From: Spongilla lacustris
Lineage: Eukaryota > Porifera > Demospongiae > Spongillida > Spongillidae
Length of the DNA stretch: 64,000 nucleotides
Direction: 5' to 3'
Assembly (NCBI GenBank): GCA_949361645.1
Contig: OX442425.1
Span: forward strand, 3,535,442-3,599,441
Below the pieces are notes generated by a model. The model had not been told where the DNA came from. It was given only the letters and a program-made list of their open reading frames with translations, and ran no database searches. This document shows positions 1 to 12,050 of this stretch, in pieces. The first letter of the stretch is position 1. Every line of letters begins with the position of its first letter. The translations under genes were made by a program, and so were the position numbers.

Positions 1-460
1 ACATACATACATACATACATACATACATACATACATACATACATACATACATACATACATACATACATACATACATACATACATACATACATACATACAT
101 ACATACATACATACATACATACATACATACATACATACATACATACATACATACATACATACATACATACATACATACATACATACATACATACATACAT
201 ACATACATACATACATACATACATACATACATACATACATACATACATACATACATACATACATACATACATACATACATACATACATACATACATACAT
301 ACATACATACATACATACATACATACATACATACATACATACATACATACATACATACATACATACATACATACATACATACATACATACATACATACAT
401 ACATACATACATACATACATACATACATACATACATACATACATACATACATACATACAT
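1..460. repeat. (ACAT)n tetranucleotide microsatellite, block 1
   Basis: Uninterrupted ACAT units run from the first base of the window to about 460 and then pass into a short AAT run (about 461-480). The array is cut by the window edge, so its true length is unknown. No gene is claimed. Confidence 0.99.
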
Positions 461-480
461 AATAATAATAATAATAATAA

Positions 481-958
481 TTTCCATCGTAAACTGCATT
501 TGTACAGGTAATACAGAATGCAGACACGTTAGGGGGAGAGAGGCACTCATCGTAAGGATATAGTCATAGTCAAAAATCGGCAAATAGCGCTACGCTATTG
601 CTTCACGAGCTGATCGCGTTCGTGGGGTCAATCCGTCCATTAAAAAAAAAAAACGTCTTCTGCCTTCTGCCACGATCTGCCTTCTGCCACGTTCAAACGA
701 AAAGCATTTCTTCTCATCTTCGCTCTTTGCTCATCCATTGCCGCTCGAGCCGCTTGATGGTAGGTGGCTGTCGATCTCCTATTAGAGCGCACTCACGGAA
801 ACTTCAGCCTACTCCAAAATAGAACCGAAAAATGGTGGCAGGTACTGCAAGGTGGCCAGCCTAAACAGCACCGTTTACACGCAGCGCGTTATGGGATGGG
901 TGCTCGAAGCCAAAAAGACCCGAGCAATGAGCCACCCAAAATGCGCGCCACGCGGATG
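481..958. other. Spacer between ACAT arrays
   Basis: Unique-looking sequence between the two ACAT blocks. I see two short overlapping ORFs but no recognisable domain, splice pattern or RNA gene. The ORFs gain their length by running into the microsatellite. Confidence 0.6.
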
Positions 959-2221
959 TACATACATACATACATACATACATACATACATACATACATA
1001 CATACATACATACATACATACATACATACATACATACATACATACATACATACATACATACATACATACATACATACATACATACATACATACATACATA
1101 CATACATACATACATACATACATACATACATACATACATACATACATACATACATACATACATACATACATACATACATACATACATACATACATACATA
1201 CATACATACATACATACATACATACATACATACATACATACATACATACATACATACATACATACATACATTACATACATAATACATACATACATACATA
1301 CATACATACATACATACATACATACATACATACATACATACATACATACATACATACATACATACATACATACAACATACATACATACATACATACATAC
1401 ATACATACATACATACATACATACATACATACATACATACATACATACATACATACATACATACATACATACATACATACATACATACATACATACATAC
1501 ATACATACATACATACATACATACATACATACATACATACATACATACATACATACATACATACATACATACATACATACATACATACATACATACATAC
1601 ATACATACATACATACATACATACATACATACATACATACATACATACATACATACATACTACATACATACATACAACATACATACATACATACAAAACA
1701 TACATACATACATACATACATACATACATACATACATACATACATACATACATACATACATACATACATACATACATACATACATACATACATACATACA
1801 TACATACATACATACATACATACATACATACATACATACATACATACATACATACATACATACATACATACATACATACATACATACATACATACATACA
1901 TACATACATACATACATACATACATACATACATACATACATACATACATACATACATACATACATACATACATACATACATACATACATACATACATACA
2001 TACATACATACATACATACATACATACATACATACATACATACATACATACATACATACATACATACATACATACATACATACATACATACATACATACA
2101 TACATACATACATACATACATACATACATACATACATACATACATACATACATACATACATACATACATACATACATACATACATACATACATACATACA
2201 TACATACATACATACATACAC
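959..2221. repeat. (ACAT)n tetranucleotide microsatellite, block 2
   Basis: About 1.26 kb of ACAT units with a few imperfections near 1270-1285, 1373 and 1661-1700, where one to three bases are gained or lost. A 4-bp unit without a stop codon keeps several frames open on both strands, which creates long artificial YIHT and MYVC ORFs. Those ORFs are not genes. Confidence 0.99.
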
Positions 2222-2284
2222 ATATTAATAATCTAGGCAGCATTACTCAATGATGACTGCTCAGCACATGCATGTGTACTCCTA

Positions 2285-2435
2285 ATGGGCCATTCCATTA
2301 TTTAACGTACACCCGTATGGATGACAATAAGTGCAAACTAACCCCCCACCCCTCCCCCCTCCCCCCGGGACAATAGATAAAAAAAACCTTATGGGACAGG
2401 CATTTTAATGACCACCCCCCGGGACATATTCCGAT

Positions 2436-2469
<34 letters not shown>

Positions 2470-2525
2470 TGGACACCATTTATTGTCATCCATAGGGGTG
2501 TACGGTTAAATATTGGAATAGCCCA
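2285..2525. mobile_element. Fold-back MITE with internal poly-C
   Basis: The left end (about 2286-2333, starting GGGCCATTCCATTATTTAAC) is the inverted complement of the right end (about 2475-2524). Both arms include the GTACACC and GGATGACAATAA segments. The interior holds C-rich stretches with CCCCGGGACA motifs and a pure C run of about 30 bases at 2439-2469. No coding capacity is visible. It looks like a short non-autonomous hairpin element whose loop has expanded. Confidence 0.75.
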
Positions 2526-2845
2526 AATGCCCAATGCCTGCACGCTAAGTACATGTGTTTGTAGAAAAGTAATAGTTCGAACCATCCTCACGGTATAGCT
2601 TTCCTTGGCGAGCCGCTGTCAGAAAGGTCCAAGTTAGAGTCGTTGTAATCTTCTGGATGAGTCGGACATCGAGATCGAAGGCTGCATGGGCATTCTGTAC
2701 TTGTATTTATGCAAGGTTATTTTGAAATTGTTATGACGTTATCGCTGCCTCCTCCCACTCCCCCCCCCCCCCCCCCCCTCCACACGTTTTTTTATTGTAT
2801 TTTTATTATAATTATATAAATGCTGGGATATAAAAATAAACATAC
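2526..2845. other. Gene-free stretch with a poly-C tract
   Basis: Holds a C tract at about 2760-2778 followed by a T/A-rich stretch. I see no gene. Confidence 0.5.
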
Positions 2846-2850
2846 TTCTC

Positions 2851-3182
2851 TACCATAGCTAAACCAGCAAGCAAGTACTTGTGCATTTTTGCTTAGGTAT
2901 TTTACTTACCCTTGGGGGCGTGGCATCTTGCATGAAAGGCAAATGTATACTTCTAAGGCAAAATTCAAACTGAACTGGTTTAACTGTAGCGGTAAATGAT
3001 ATACCTAAATGTATGCTTATTCTCTGAATGCACGTTTCTAAATTATTTCTGTATATCTTTGTTTATGTCCGTACACGTTTATTTCGCGATATGACTAAAA
3101 ATTAATCGCGATATATCGCCTTTCGCGATATAAACATTTAATCGCGATATATCGCCTTTCGCGATATATCGCGGCAACACTG
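2851..3182 (+). mobile_element. Decayed hAT transposon 3' end
   Basis: Bases 2851-2895 match, with a few changes, the sequence at 56901-56945 that encodes the ARKYLCI core of a hAT dimerisation domain. The following 290 bases also match the tail of that copy (57060-57259). The end carries repeated ATCGCGATATATCGC blocks and finishes with CAACACTG, the complement of a CAGTGTTG hAT-like terminus. The transposase is truncated and disrupted. Non-homologous sequence follows straight after the terminus. Confidence 0.75.
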
Positions 3183-3189
3183 GTTATGG

Positions 3190-3330
3190 CGAAATATAGC
3201 ATCAGCCCTCTTTTGCAAGTAGTTGCATGGTGGCCTAGAGGGTCAAGAGAACTAGCAGGCATAGTGCACACTGAGACCCATACGAGATATCTAAGCTCAA
3301 CCACCACTTTACTGCAATATGGAACTCCTC
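3190..3330 (-). pseudogene. Retroelement ORF fragment (zinc-knuckle-like region)
   Basis: On the minus strand this reads SSLDPLGHHATTCKRG, preceded after a frame change by YGSQCALC. The pattern C-x2-C ... D-x-L-G-H-H-x3-C-K is the same conserved block found just upstream of the nuclease-like domain in the larger retroelement remnant at 17177-18020 (there ALDRLGNHVSTCKRGGD). It is a short broken relic directly beside a hAT end. Confidence 0.65.
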
Positions 3331-4979
3331 TGGTTCAAGATGGAAGCCTAGCCCTATGGAGGGTGCTACAGAAAGCCATGATGCAGCATGCTTGGCTGAA
3401 ACTGAATATAGACGTGCTTTATCAGCAGGTGAGAAGTTGCTGGAATTGAAAGCTATCCAGTTTCAAAGATAAACCTTTCTGACTGCAAGCGGGTACAGAC
3501 GCGATGGAGATATCTTCTCAGATAATGCAACTTGCTCATCGAACATATCAATAGCACGATTCAAATGTGTATCCTCATTATTAGGCCATTCCAAATGTGA
3601 AAATAGTTTCCCGTCCGGACCTTTTACAACCAAAACCCATGCGGGCGGGGCGGCTCACTACTGTTCTACGTGTGTCAAAAAGGGTATAATTAGAACATTG
3701 CCCTTATGTACTGGAATAATGGCGTCAATAAGCTCATTATCTCAATACACAGTTCGGAGTCATTTTTTAACAACCAGGACACAAATTAGTTATATAACAG
3801 GGCCTATTCATGTGTACATATCATTTCCTACACAGAACCATACCTAAGACAATAACAGGTATAATTGTTTACGCTGATGGGGAAGTAATTTTTAATACGC
3901 TCGCGCGCAATCAATGCGGATACTCCCCTTTCTTTGTTATCGTTGTTCTCGTGAACCGAAGTTTTTGGAGGGATTCTGCAAAACAGTACATTCAGTTGGA
4001 GCCTTGTACTGTACGTTCAGGTAGGTTTCAGACTGGCTCTAATAAAATCTTCATAGTTTAACGATCCCGAAAAGTATGAATATTCCATGATCTCTGATAC
4101 AGAAGCCAATGGAGTTTTATCAGGGTTAGCTCGAAAAAATATTCCCGGCTCTGTTCATGGATGGCCATTATCACACCATTGTTTCAAATTCGCAGCTGAA
4201 CTGAATTTGAGCTTTGGACTATTAAATAGACGTTTTAAAGGACGATGTGCAGATCCACCCACAAATGTTTTGCAAGAATTGCTATGATGCGATGCAACGT
4301 ACACTGCGTGCATGAATCAACAGTACCAGTAACCATCGTACTAAATTCCTGGGCCTGGGAAGCCCACTTACCCAGCGGTGAGTGCAAGGTAAGGATGCTG
4401 ATATCTGCTCATACCAAAAAAATAAACCAGTAATAAACATCTGTGTTCATATCTAGGTGTCACCCATTAAGTGTAAACACAACAAAAATCGTTTTCAGTG
4501 GAACATATAGAATGTGTTGCACCATGCATATGATGATAACATAATAAAGGAGGCACAACTAGCTAATCTCTGCACTCGAGAAGCTGAAATGTTTCATCTG
4601 CCATGCTTCCACTGATAGGCCAGTTCAGCTATCTTGCCAGGTTGTTGTATGTCTGGCACAAAGGTAGTATGTTGCCACACTGTACTGACCATGGAATGTG
4701 TGCCTAGCTCCTGCAGGACATCCTTTTGCACTGTGGTTCCTGCAATGGTGATATCAGGGCAGCACAACATTGGAGTGTAGTGCCAGCTAAGGAAGGTGTG
4801 CTTACTCCACTTCAGGGTATCACTGGTTTATGACCACACATCATCTTGTGGTCATTTTGGGCATCACTGGGGGGGGGGGGGGGGGGGGGGGAGGCAGTGG
4901 GGACCATTGCCCCCCCCTCCCCTTTTGGACTGAATGGCGTCCTCTCCCTGTGATAAAAGTTAACATACAAGTGCACACC

Positions 4980-5180
4980 CCCCCCCCCCCCACTGGCTGA
5001 ATTGGCTGAAAGCAAACAGCACCCTCCCCCCCTCCCACTCACTGGTTGAATCAGCCAAAAGTGGACAGCACCCTCCCCCCCCCTTCCACTGGTTGAATCA
5101 GCCGAAAGCGGACAGCACCCCCCCCCCCCCCCCCCCCCCCCCCCAAACTGGTCAAATCTGCCAAAAGCAGGCAGTGCATT
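4980..5180. repeat. Minisatellite of about 50 bp with poly-C links
   Basis: Four diverged units of the type CTGGTTGAATCAGCCAAAAG-x-GGACAGCACC, starting near 4990, 5041, 5092 and 5148, each followed by a C run of variable length up to about 25. A further C tract lies at about 5235-5252 and a G tract at about 4868-4891. The overlapping proline/glycine ORFs are by-products of the homopolymers. Confidence 0.85.
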
Positions 5181-5300
5181 TGCGGCTGTCAAATGGCGCC
5201 CCCTTGCCCTATCCTGCCCACACACCCCCACACCCCCCCCCCCCCCCCCCCGCCGCCTTCCAGAAAAGCTGGGACCACCTATGTATGTAATACTTGTGAT

Positions 5301-5700
5301 AAACAACATGCATAGCCATATAAGGCTATACACCAGCAGTACACAGGTTTGTTTATTGTACTTCAGGGTACACTAGTTTTGACCACACCGGCCCCTTCCT
5401 GGTGTAAGATAGTCAGCTATCTTGAAGTCATTTTATAAATATAAGGTGAAGGCATGGCTGTAGTTATAAACAACATGCATAGACATGTGAGTCTATACAC
5501 CAGCAGTACACAGGTTGCTTACTCTACTTCAGAATATCACTGGTTTTGACCACACCCCTTTCTGGTGTATGATAGTCAGCCATCTTGTGGTCATTTTATA
5601 AATTTAAGGTGAAGGCATGGCTGTAGTGAAAGACACCATACATAGATATGTGAGGTTATACGTGTCCAGCAGTACACAGGTGCTTACACTACTCAGGTTC
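5301..5700. repeat. Tandem repeat, period about 167 bp
   Basis: Copies begin near 5301, 5468 and about 5630 with AAACAACATGCATAG-like starts. Each contains CCAGCAGTACACAGG, TTTTGACCACAC, GATAGTCAGC, CATTTTATAAAT and GGTGAAGGCATGGCTGTAG. A diverged partial unit (CTTACTCCACTTCAGGGTATCACTGG...) lies at 4800-4860, now separated from the rest by the poly-C minisatellite. Confidence 0.85.
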
Positions 5701-6984
5701 AAGGCTTTGCCCATACCTATTCCTGGTGGAAATAGTGTGGTCCTTGTACAAGACCTTGCATGTATAAACCTATCTACTGCACAGGTAATACTCTCACCAA
5801 TGATTGACTTATGATATCCCAAAATCTGAATAACTTATGATTTAAACTAAGGTTTTCCTTCAAAATACATTGACCAAATGCATCACGGTTACCTAGTTGC
5901 TAGGACGCGCACACATACAGTTTGTTTTAAAACGTATATTAGAGCCAGCTCGAACAAACGAAAAATAGAAAGCTCTTCCTATCCACTATAAGGTACTGAT
6001 CTCAGTTTAGGCACCAAAACTTCAGGAGTTTGGGCATAAGCAAATTCGTGAGACAACTACGGCAAGACATGCGCCTGCCTTTCCTCGCGTGGCGATCGAG
6101 CGGCACAAGTTAAAATCATAAAACTGCTGAATCGGGTAGAGGACAGGCTAGGAACTTACAAAACTGCACAGCCGTTGCTATCCTTTGTTGTATTTAAGAG
6201 GAATAGTGCACATTCCAACGTTGCTTGTATGTGGCCATTTTGTTGCTAGGCTTACGATTTCATTTCAAAATTACTGGGCGTCGGTCTTTTTGACACACGT
6301 TTCAATGGAATGAAACAGTAGTGGGCTATTATCCATTATTTACATATAATTATTAAAAATAATTATTCTATATCTCACATCATCAGGCATGAATACAAAA
6401 GGTGGCAGAACTGAAATATGTGGCGCTATATGTCTGGACCGGTAACTATTGATGTCTGAGACGCTTAGACAAGACGAAACACGCAAGCCTTTACTTAAAT
6501 TGCCATTATTAAATGGCGGACAACCTTTTGGACTATACAATTCAGGTTATAGTCGCCAACACTGGATAGATCCTCCTTTTTCTGTCCGACTCTTACGTCC
6601 TGTATTTTTATATGGTCCTTCTTGCTATCATCGATTATTACACAAATAACCTCAATCAGGTCCTGTAACAGCAAAACAAGAGATCATTTCCAGAAATGCT
6701 TACTTGTTCATAGAACTGATACACATTTAGGCGGTCTTCGCCAGAAAAAATGTTGTATGGCAACATTCGTCGTACACGCACACGTTAACCAACATCTCTA
6801 ACAAATGAATTGAAATTAAAAGTACACCGCGGTATTCCGATAATTAGAATAATGGACATAAATAATGGTGACATTACGCGGGTGGTCTATAATGACGCGG
6901 GCGGAGGACGGGAAACTACAATCACATTTGGAATGGCCTTACACCATCCAGATGACAATGTAAATGTTTATTTTTAACACCGGT

Positions 6985-7112
6985 GTCGAGGAATGGCTGT
7001 CCCCCTGGAAAAAGTGTCCCCCCGGACATTCGTTCCTAGGTACAAATGTTCCCCAGGACACTCCTACCTAGGAAAAAATGTCCCCCCTGGAAAAAGTGTC
7101 ATGGCTTACTAG
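6985..7112. repeat. CCCCCTGGAAAAAGTGTCC repeat
   Basis: The motif CCCCCTGGAAAAAGTGTCC occurs at about 7000-7018 and 7086-7100, separated by related CCCCGGACA and CCCAGGACA blocks. The same motif appears at 61138-61156, and related CCCCGGGACA blocks at 2363-2425. This is a dispersed low-complexity repeat family. Confidence 0.65.
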
Positions 7113-7734
7113 CGTTAGTATTGCCTTTATCTTTACATTGCTTTTACATTTACATTTATATTTACATTTGCGACGCTTCGATTGTGACGGTTAATTGTAC
7201 TTGTAACGTTGTACTAGTATATTGACGTCATCACTCAGTGGTATTTGAAGCCAGCGCCCACGAATCGTACTGTATCAGTAACGTGATGATATGCTCTCCA
7301 AGATGAAATAACGAAGAATCCCACTAGATAGGAAGTTAAGTCCTATCTTTGCACGAATGGGACACCCATGAACAGTACAAACAATATGATTCCATCATTA
7401 TGTTGCTGTAGTGCAAACTAAAGTGCAGTAAAAAAAAGATCAGAAAAGGTGATGAATTTTCCTTTTTGGCAAAGACTCCCCCCCCCCCCCCCCCCCAACT
7501 TTAACACGTCATAAATTTTTTTATCTAGACCCCCCTGAAAAAATGGTAGCATATTCGTGATGCTCTCAAAGAACTGTTCAAAGTTGGGGGATGGTGTCTT
7601 CCACTTTGTTTTTTGCCCCCCCCCCCCCCCCCCCTTCCCCCATTGCAGTTATTCATGGGACATCATTAGGCATAGGAAGAAGATCATTTCTTTCCTGCTA
7701 TTAAATGTCCATACTGCAAAATTACAAAATTGAT
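7113..7734. other. Gene-free stretch with poly-C tracts
   Basis: Contains C tracts at about 7481-7496 and 7617-7634 and otherwise unremarkable A/T-rich DNA. No gene or RNA is recognised. Confidence 0.5.
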
Positions 7735-7858
7735 GCACACACACCCACAAACACAAACACACATACACAAAAACACACAGCACAACCCCACACAACACAT
7801 ACACAAAACCAAACACCACAAATTCACACAACACAAACACACACACACACACACAGCA
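7735..7858. repeat. CA-rich simple repeat
   Basis: Imperfect ACACA-rich sequence with a purer (CA)n core near 7836-7854. The overlapping ORFs on both strands are simple-repeat artefacts. Confidence 0.9.
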
Positions 7859-7979
7859 GCATAGCACAGTACAAAACTTACTGGCTCCCTTATTGCTTGC
7901 CGACAAACATAGTGCTACTGCTATAGCATGGTATCAAGATCATCCTACTCTTTGGCTCTGCCATTTGTTGCTGCTGGCA

Positions 7980-8690
7980 GAATATAATCCTCCTAAATGG
8001 GTGAGCTGTGCAGAAGGAAAATAAGTTTTTTTACTCATTGAAAACTTGTACCTCTGTAATTAAGGCACTGAATATTTTTATTACCAATTAATGCAAATAT
8101 TAATTGACTAATTGTTGCTTTTCCTGGTACCAGTACCAAAGACTTTTTTTTTTTTTTTTTTTTTTCCAGATAATGTCATATGCAGGTTCCCAGATCAGAA
8201 CATTAAATTGTGTGACATTGCATTAACATTATGCAACTGGTTGCCAAACACATTGAGGGTAAGGTCTTGCTACTGGAACTTGTTCCTGCTGTGGTGGGAG
8301 GATGAAGTGTTAATTGTGGGGTGCTTTCCTGTCAGCTACTTCCCAGTGCGGTTCCCAAGAAGAGATTTCAAGACTTCTGTGTTGAAAAGAACCAGTTCAG
8401 CATTTGGTATCATATGCATTAAGTCCAGAACCATTACTCCATAAGATAGAACAGCAGTCCAACTGAATATGAACAACTGCTCTATTCCTGGTCATGCTAT
8501 GCCTCACCTGAGCCCATTTGTGTTCCACATAATAGACAAGCAAACTAAGTTCAGTTCCACAATCAGTCTGGAGTATTACACATCTCCACCACAACAACTT
8601 GACACATGTTTTTGCACAAATTTAGGAGTAGAATATGACTGTAGGTGTGTACAGGGTGTATTTAAAAAGCATGATATTTTTAAGACACAT
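7980..8690 (+). repeat. Dispersed repeat R1, copy 1
   Basis: Closely matches 63340-64000 in the same orientation. The match starts at AGAATATAATCCT and runs through CTTTTCCTGGTACC, the LCDIALTLCNWLPNTLRVRSCYW-encoding part and the GTGTACAGGGTGTATTT end. This copy carries a T run of about 20 near 8146-8166 and small indels. Translation gives a short conserved frame (NIKLCDIALTLCNWLPNTL) that I do not recognise. In the second copy R1 directly follows a hAT-related repeat, so it may be an internal part of that element. Confidence 0.85.
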
Positions 8691-10205
8691 TACAGTGGAA
8701 ACCATCACACTTGCTCCTATAATTTTTTTGTACTGTTATATTGTTCACTTGAATATATTTCAATAACAATGAGATCAAATGGAAATCTGACAACGCAGGT
8801 ATAGTGTACAACTATTTTTCAACATATACTGAAAGTTAAAAAGCATCACGTGACTATTTACTTTTGTTATTAACACTTGTTGTGACCCCAGTACAAAAAA
8901 AATTGTGAGTATAATTCCTCCTCCTGTAGGCAATAGATCTTGACCATATTCGCAATATATCTAAAGAACAAGCATTAGCAACCTTTGGCCGAGTCGGTTT
9001 TTAAGTCCGGTAAATAGTTACGGTATTATCGAGCTAGATATGCGTTTTTAGCTCGTAAAAGCTTAGCGATGCTATTTCGTAGTACGCTCTCACTGGACTG
9101 CTATATTTCGCTTCCGAGTCGTCACATGTTAGATCTATCGCGAAATCGTACGTGGGAGGCAATAGACCCTTCTTTGCCGTTAAAAAAGTGCCATCAGAGC
9201 TGAGTACCTGAAAACCTCCGCCATATCGCGATGAATTGCATTTGAAACGTCATCATTGCGTCATTTTGTATCGTGAATATATTTATAATGTGACGTATCG
9301 GCAGAGATAATATAGCATCAAATTGGGCAGGTTACAAGAAACGTCAAAAAGCAAGAGGCAACTCTAAAGCTGGAAGGAAAGCGTACCCAATTAGCTATTT
9401 AGAAGCTGCCATCAAGGATTCGAAGCTTTGGGTGATAGAACGCTAGCCTTGGCGAGTGGCCCATAAAGCTTCCCAATTTGATGCTACTGATTTACTAAAC
9501 GTTCGCCGTGAGTGGCTACAAGATGCAGCATCGTTAGGTTAAGAACCGTTTTCGCAATCCTCACTAAGTCAATGACAGCACTTGGATCCATTCGTATTAT
9601 CGTCACATTATAAGTATATTCACGATACAAAATGACGCAATGATGACGTTTCAAATGCAATTCATCGCGATATGGCGGAGGTTTTCAGGTACTCAGCTCT
9701 GATGGCACTTTTTTAACGGCAAAGAAGGGTCTATTGCCTCCCAAGTACGATTTCGCGATAGATCTAACATGTGACGACTCGGAAGCGAAATATAGCAGTC
9801 CAGTGAGAGCGTACTACGAAATAGCATCGCTAAGCTTTTACGAGCTAAAAACGCATATCTAGCTCGATAATACCGTAACTATTTACCGGACTTAAAAACC
9901 GACTCGGCCAAAGGTTGCTAATGCTTGTTCTTTAGATGCATTGCGAATATGGTCAAGATCTATTGCCTACAGGAGGAGGAATTATGCTCACAATTTTTTT
10001 TGTACTGGGGTCACAACAAGTGTTAATAACAAAAGTAAATAGTCACGTGATGCTTTTTAACTTTCAGTATATATTGAAAAATAGTTGTACACTATACCTG
10101 CATTGTCAGATTTCCATTTGAGCTCATTGTTATTGAAATATAATCAAGTGAACAAAATAACAGTACAAATAAATTATAGGAGCAAGTGTGATGGTTTCCA
10201 CTGTA
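8691..10205. repeat. Long palindrome: two 605-bp arms around a 304-bp centre
   Basis: Arm 1 (8691-9296) and arm 2 (9601-10205) are near-perfect reverse complements along their whole length. They start TACAGTGGAAACCATCACAC, pass through TAGGCAATAGATCTTGACCA and TTTTTAAGTCCGGTAAATAG, and reach CGTCATCATTGCGTCATTTT at the inner ends. Small differences (for example CGTGGGAGG versus CTTGGGAGG in complement) show mild divergence. The centre (9297-9600) has no recognisable ORF. Arm 1 abuts the end of repeat R1. Confidence 0.95.
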
Positions 10206-11634
10206 GTTGAATAAAAAAAAAATCATAATCTGTTGTCCCCATTGAACCCAGTATTCACACCCATTGAAGAATTAAATGTTATTTAAGAAGGACTTGTTTG
10301 TCTTTCTGTCTCACTGAGCTGGTTGTGAACATTGCAATTCATGACTGACAGACTAATATGTTTCTTGGTGCTATACATCATTATTTGTTAATAAGCAAGG
10401 TAAAACATATATAGTTTTGAGGAACTAAACCATTTACATATAAGCTCTCTAGTTCATAAGTGGTGATGTCAATTTCTGCCTGCCCTATTATGTGCAGCAA
10501 CATAATTAACTGACCACTGAAGTGGGGGTCTGTTTTGATTGACCTAGGGAGGTGGGCTGACTGTACTTTCAGACTGTAGCTCATACTGACAAAAAAATGC
10601 CTATATATTAGATCTTGTATGTCATTTTATGGCAGTGTTACTTAATGATTTTCCTGGGTATGTATGTAATCCCCGTGCACTGGGCATATCAGGTTTGCCA
10701 TCACTCTTTGCCCACTATAGTGCAGGTGGCTGTCACAGGTGGGCGATTGCTACCAGGCCAACAGGGACCAGTGATAAGCACTGGCTATACATTGGGTCGA
10801 CCTGCATTCCAAACTATGACACTGACCATGTTTGGCCCATAGGGTATCCCCCAAATGATGTTTGAGTGGGTTGGTGGTTCTGTACAAAGTGGGTGTATAA
10901 GTTTTACTGTGCTGGGGCTATTGTTGTGTTGTCTGAGGGATGAGTTAATGAGTGGCATAGTGGATGCTAAAGTCCTCCTTGTCTATGAAGTCAATGATGC
11001 TGAAGTGATGCCTTCTGGTGCGAACAGGTGCATTATGACTCTCCACTTGCTGTTTTTCTTAAGGCTTTGGCACCAGTTGCTCCTAGCCCTGATATGCATA
11101 AGTTGGCCATTGGGCCCATGATGTGTCCTGCAGCAATTTGTTTTACCTAGCTCTATCCAGTGGAAAAACTGTTGTCAATGACAGCTAGCACCAGGTGTTG
11201 TCAGGGTGATTGCTTAACTCATGCACAAAACTAGAGTGTCATAATGGTGTATCAGTGGGCTAGTCACACAGGTGCCTGCATTGTGCAAGGGCAGACATGT
11301 GGGCAAAGATGCAGTCACCTAGCTCCCCCAGTACCAGCGTGTGTGTGCCCTGCTGGTTGTTGGAGCTGGGTGGCTACCAGTAAGATGTCCCAGCCCACTC
11401 CTCCAGCCAGCTTGCAAGGTCACAAACATGCCACTTGTGACTGCTTGACTGGGCATGGCCTTGCCTGTCAAAGACAATGTAATCACCACTCTTAATCTTT
11501 TTCACTATCTGGGTGATCAGTGATGTCTCTTGTGACGGTGTGTTGGTATCTGAGTTCTACATCATGAGGAGCAGGAGGTTCGGTCTTGATATTGGGCTCC
11601 TTTGCTCCGAGGTTCTGTGGAATGGTTGGTCCTC
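10206..11634. other. Gene-free stretch before the 18-bp minisatellite
   Basis: Somewhat G/C-richer than its surroundings between about 10650 and 11500. It has several short ORFs (for example 10629-10865, 11244-11495) with no recognisable domain on either strand. I could not find a consistent exon chain. Confidence 0.4.
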
Positions 11635-12050
11635 TCATGGAATGGCTGGTCCTCTACATCTGGCTGGTCCTCCTCTACATCTGGCTGGCCCACCACTACA
11701 TCTGGCTGGTCCTCTTCTACATCTGGCTGGTACTCCTCTACATCTAGCTGGTCCTCCTCTACATCTGGCTGGTCCTCCTCTACATCTGGCTGGTCCTCCT
11801 CTACATCTGGCTGGTACTCCTCTACATCTGGCTGGTCCTCCTCTACATCTGGCTGGTACTCCTCTACATCTGGCTGGTCCTCCTCTACATCTGGCTGGTC
11901 CTCCTCTACATCTGGTCCTCCTCTACATCTGGCTGGTCCTCTTCTACATCTGGCTGGTCCTCCTCTACATCTGGCTGTTCATCCTCTACATCTGGCTGGT
12001 CCTCTTCTACATCTGGCTGGTTCTCTACATCTGGCTGGTCCTCCTCTACA
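11635..12050. repeat. 18-bp minisatellite TCCTCTACATCTGGCTGG
   Basis: About 22 copies of an 18-bp unit, with a few 15-bp or otherwise altered units. Because 18 is a multiple of three, two plus-strand frames stay open and read as SSTSGW or HLAGPP repeats. No start, domain or splice context supports a protein, so this is treated as noncoding. Confidence 0.9.

Larger units (their letters stand above)
3585..6950. repeat. Segment bounded by inverted AGGCCATTCCAAATGTGA ends
   Basis: Bases 3585-3625 (AGGCCATTCCAAATGTGA, then TTTCCCGTCC) are inverted-complement to 6898-6945. A second shared block, CACTACTGTTCTACGTGTGTC-like (3657-3683), is inverted at 6276-6322. The pairing is discontinuous. This is either one 3.4-kb element with inverted ends or two separate copies of a shorter repeat in opposite orientation. 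ORFs inside (for example 3810-4061, 6449-6649) show no recognisable domain. Confidence 0.5.

Noticed and set aside
764..2243. Long ORFs of YIHT and MYVC repeats on both strands
   Set aside because: They are translations of the ACAT microsatellite. The unit contains no stop, so frames stay open by chance.
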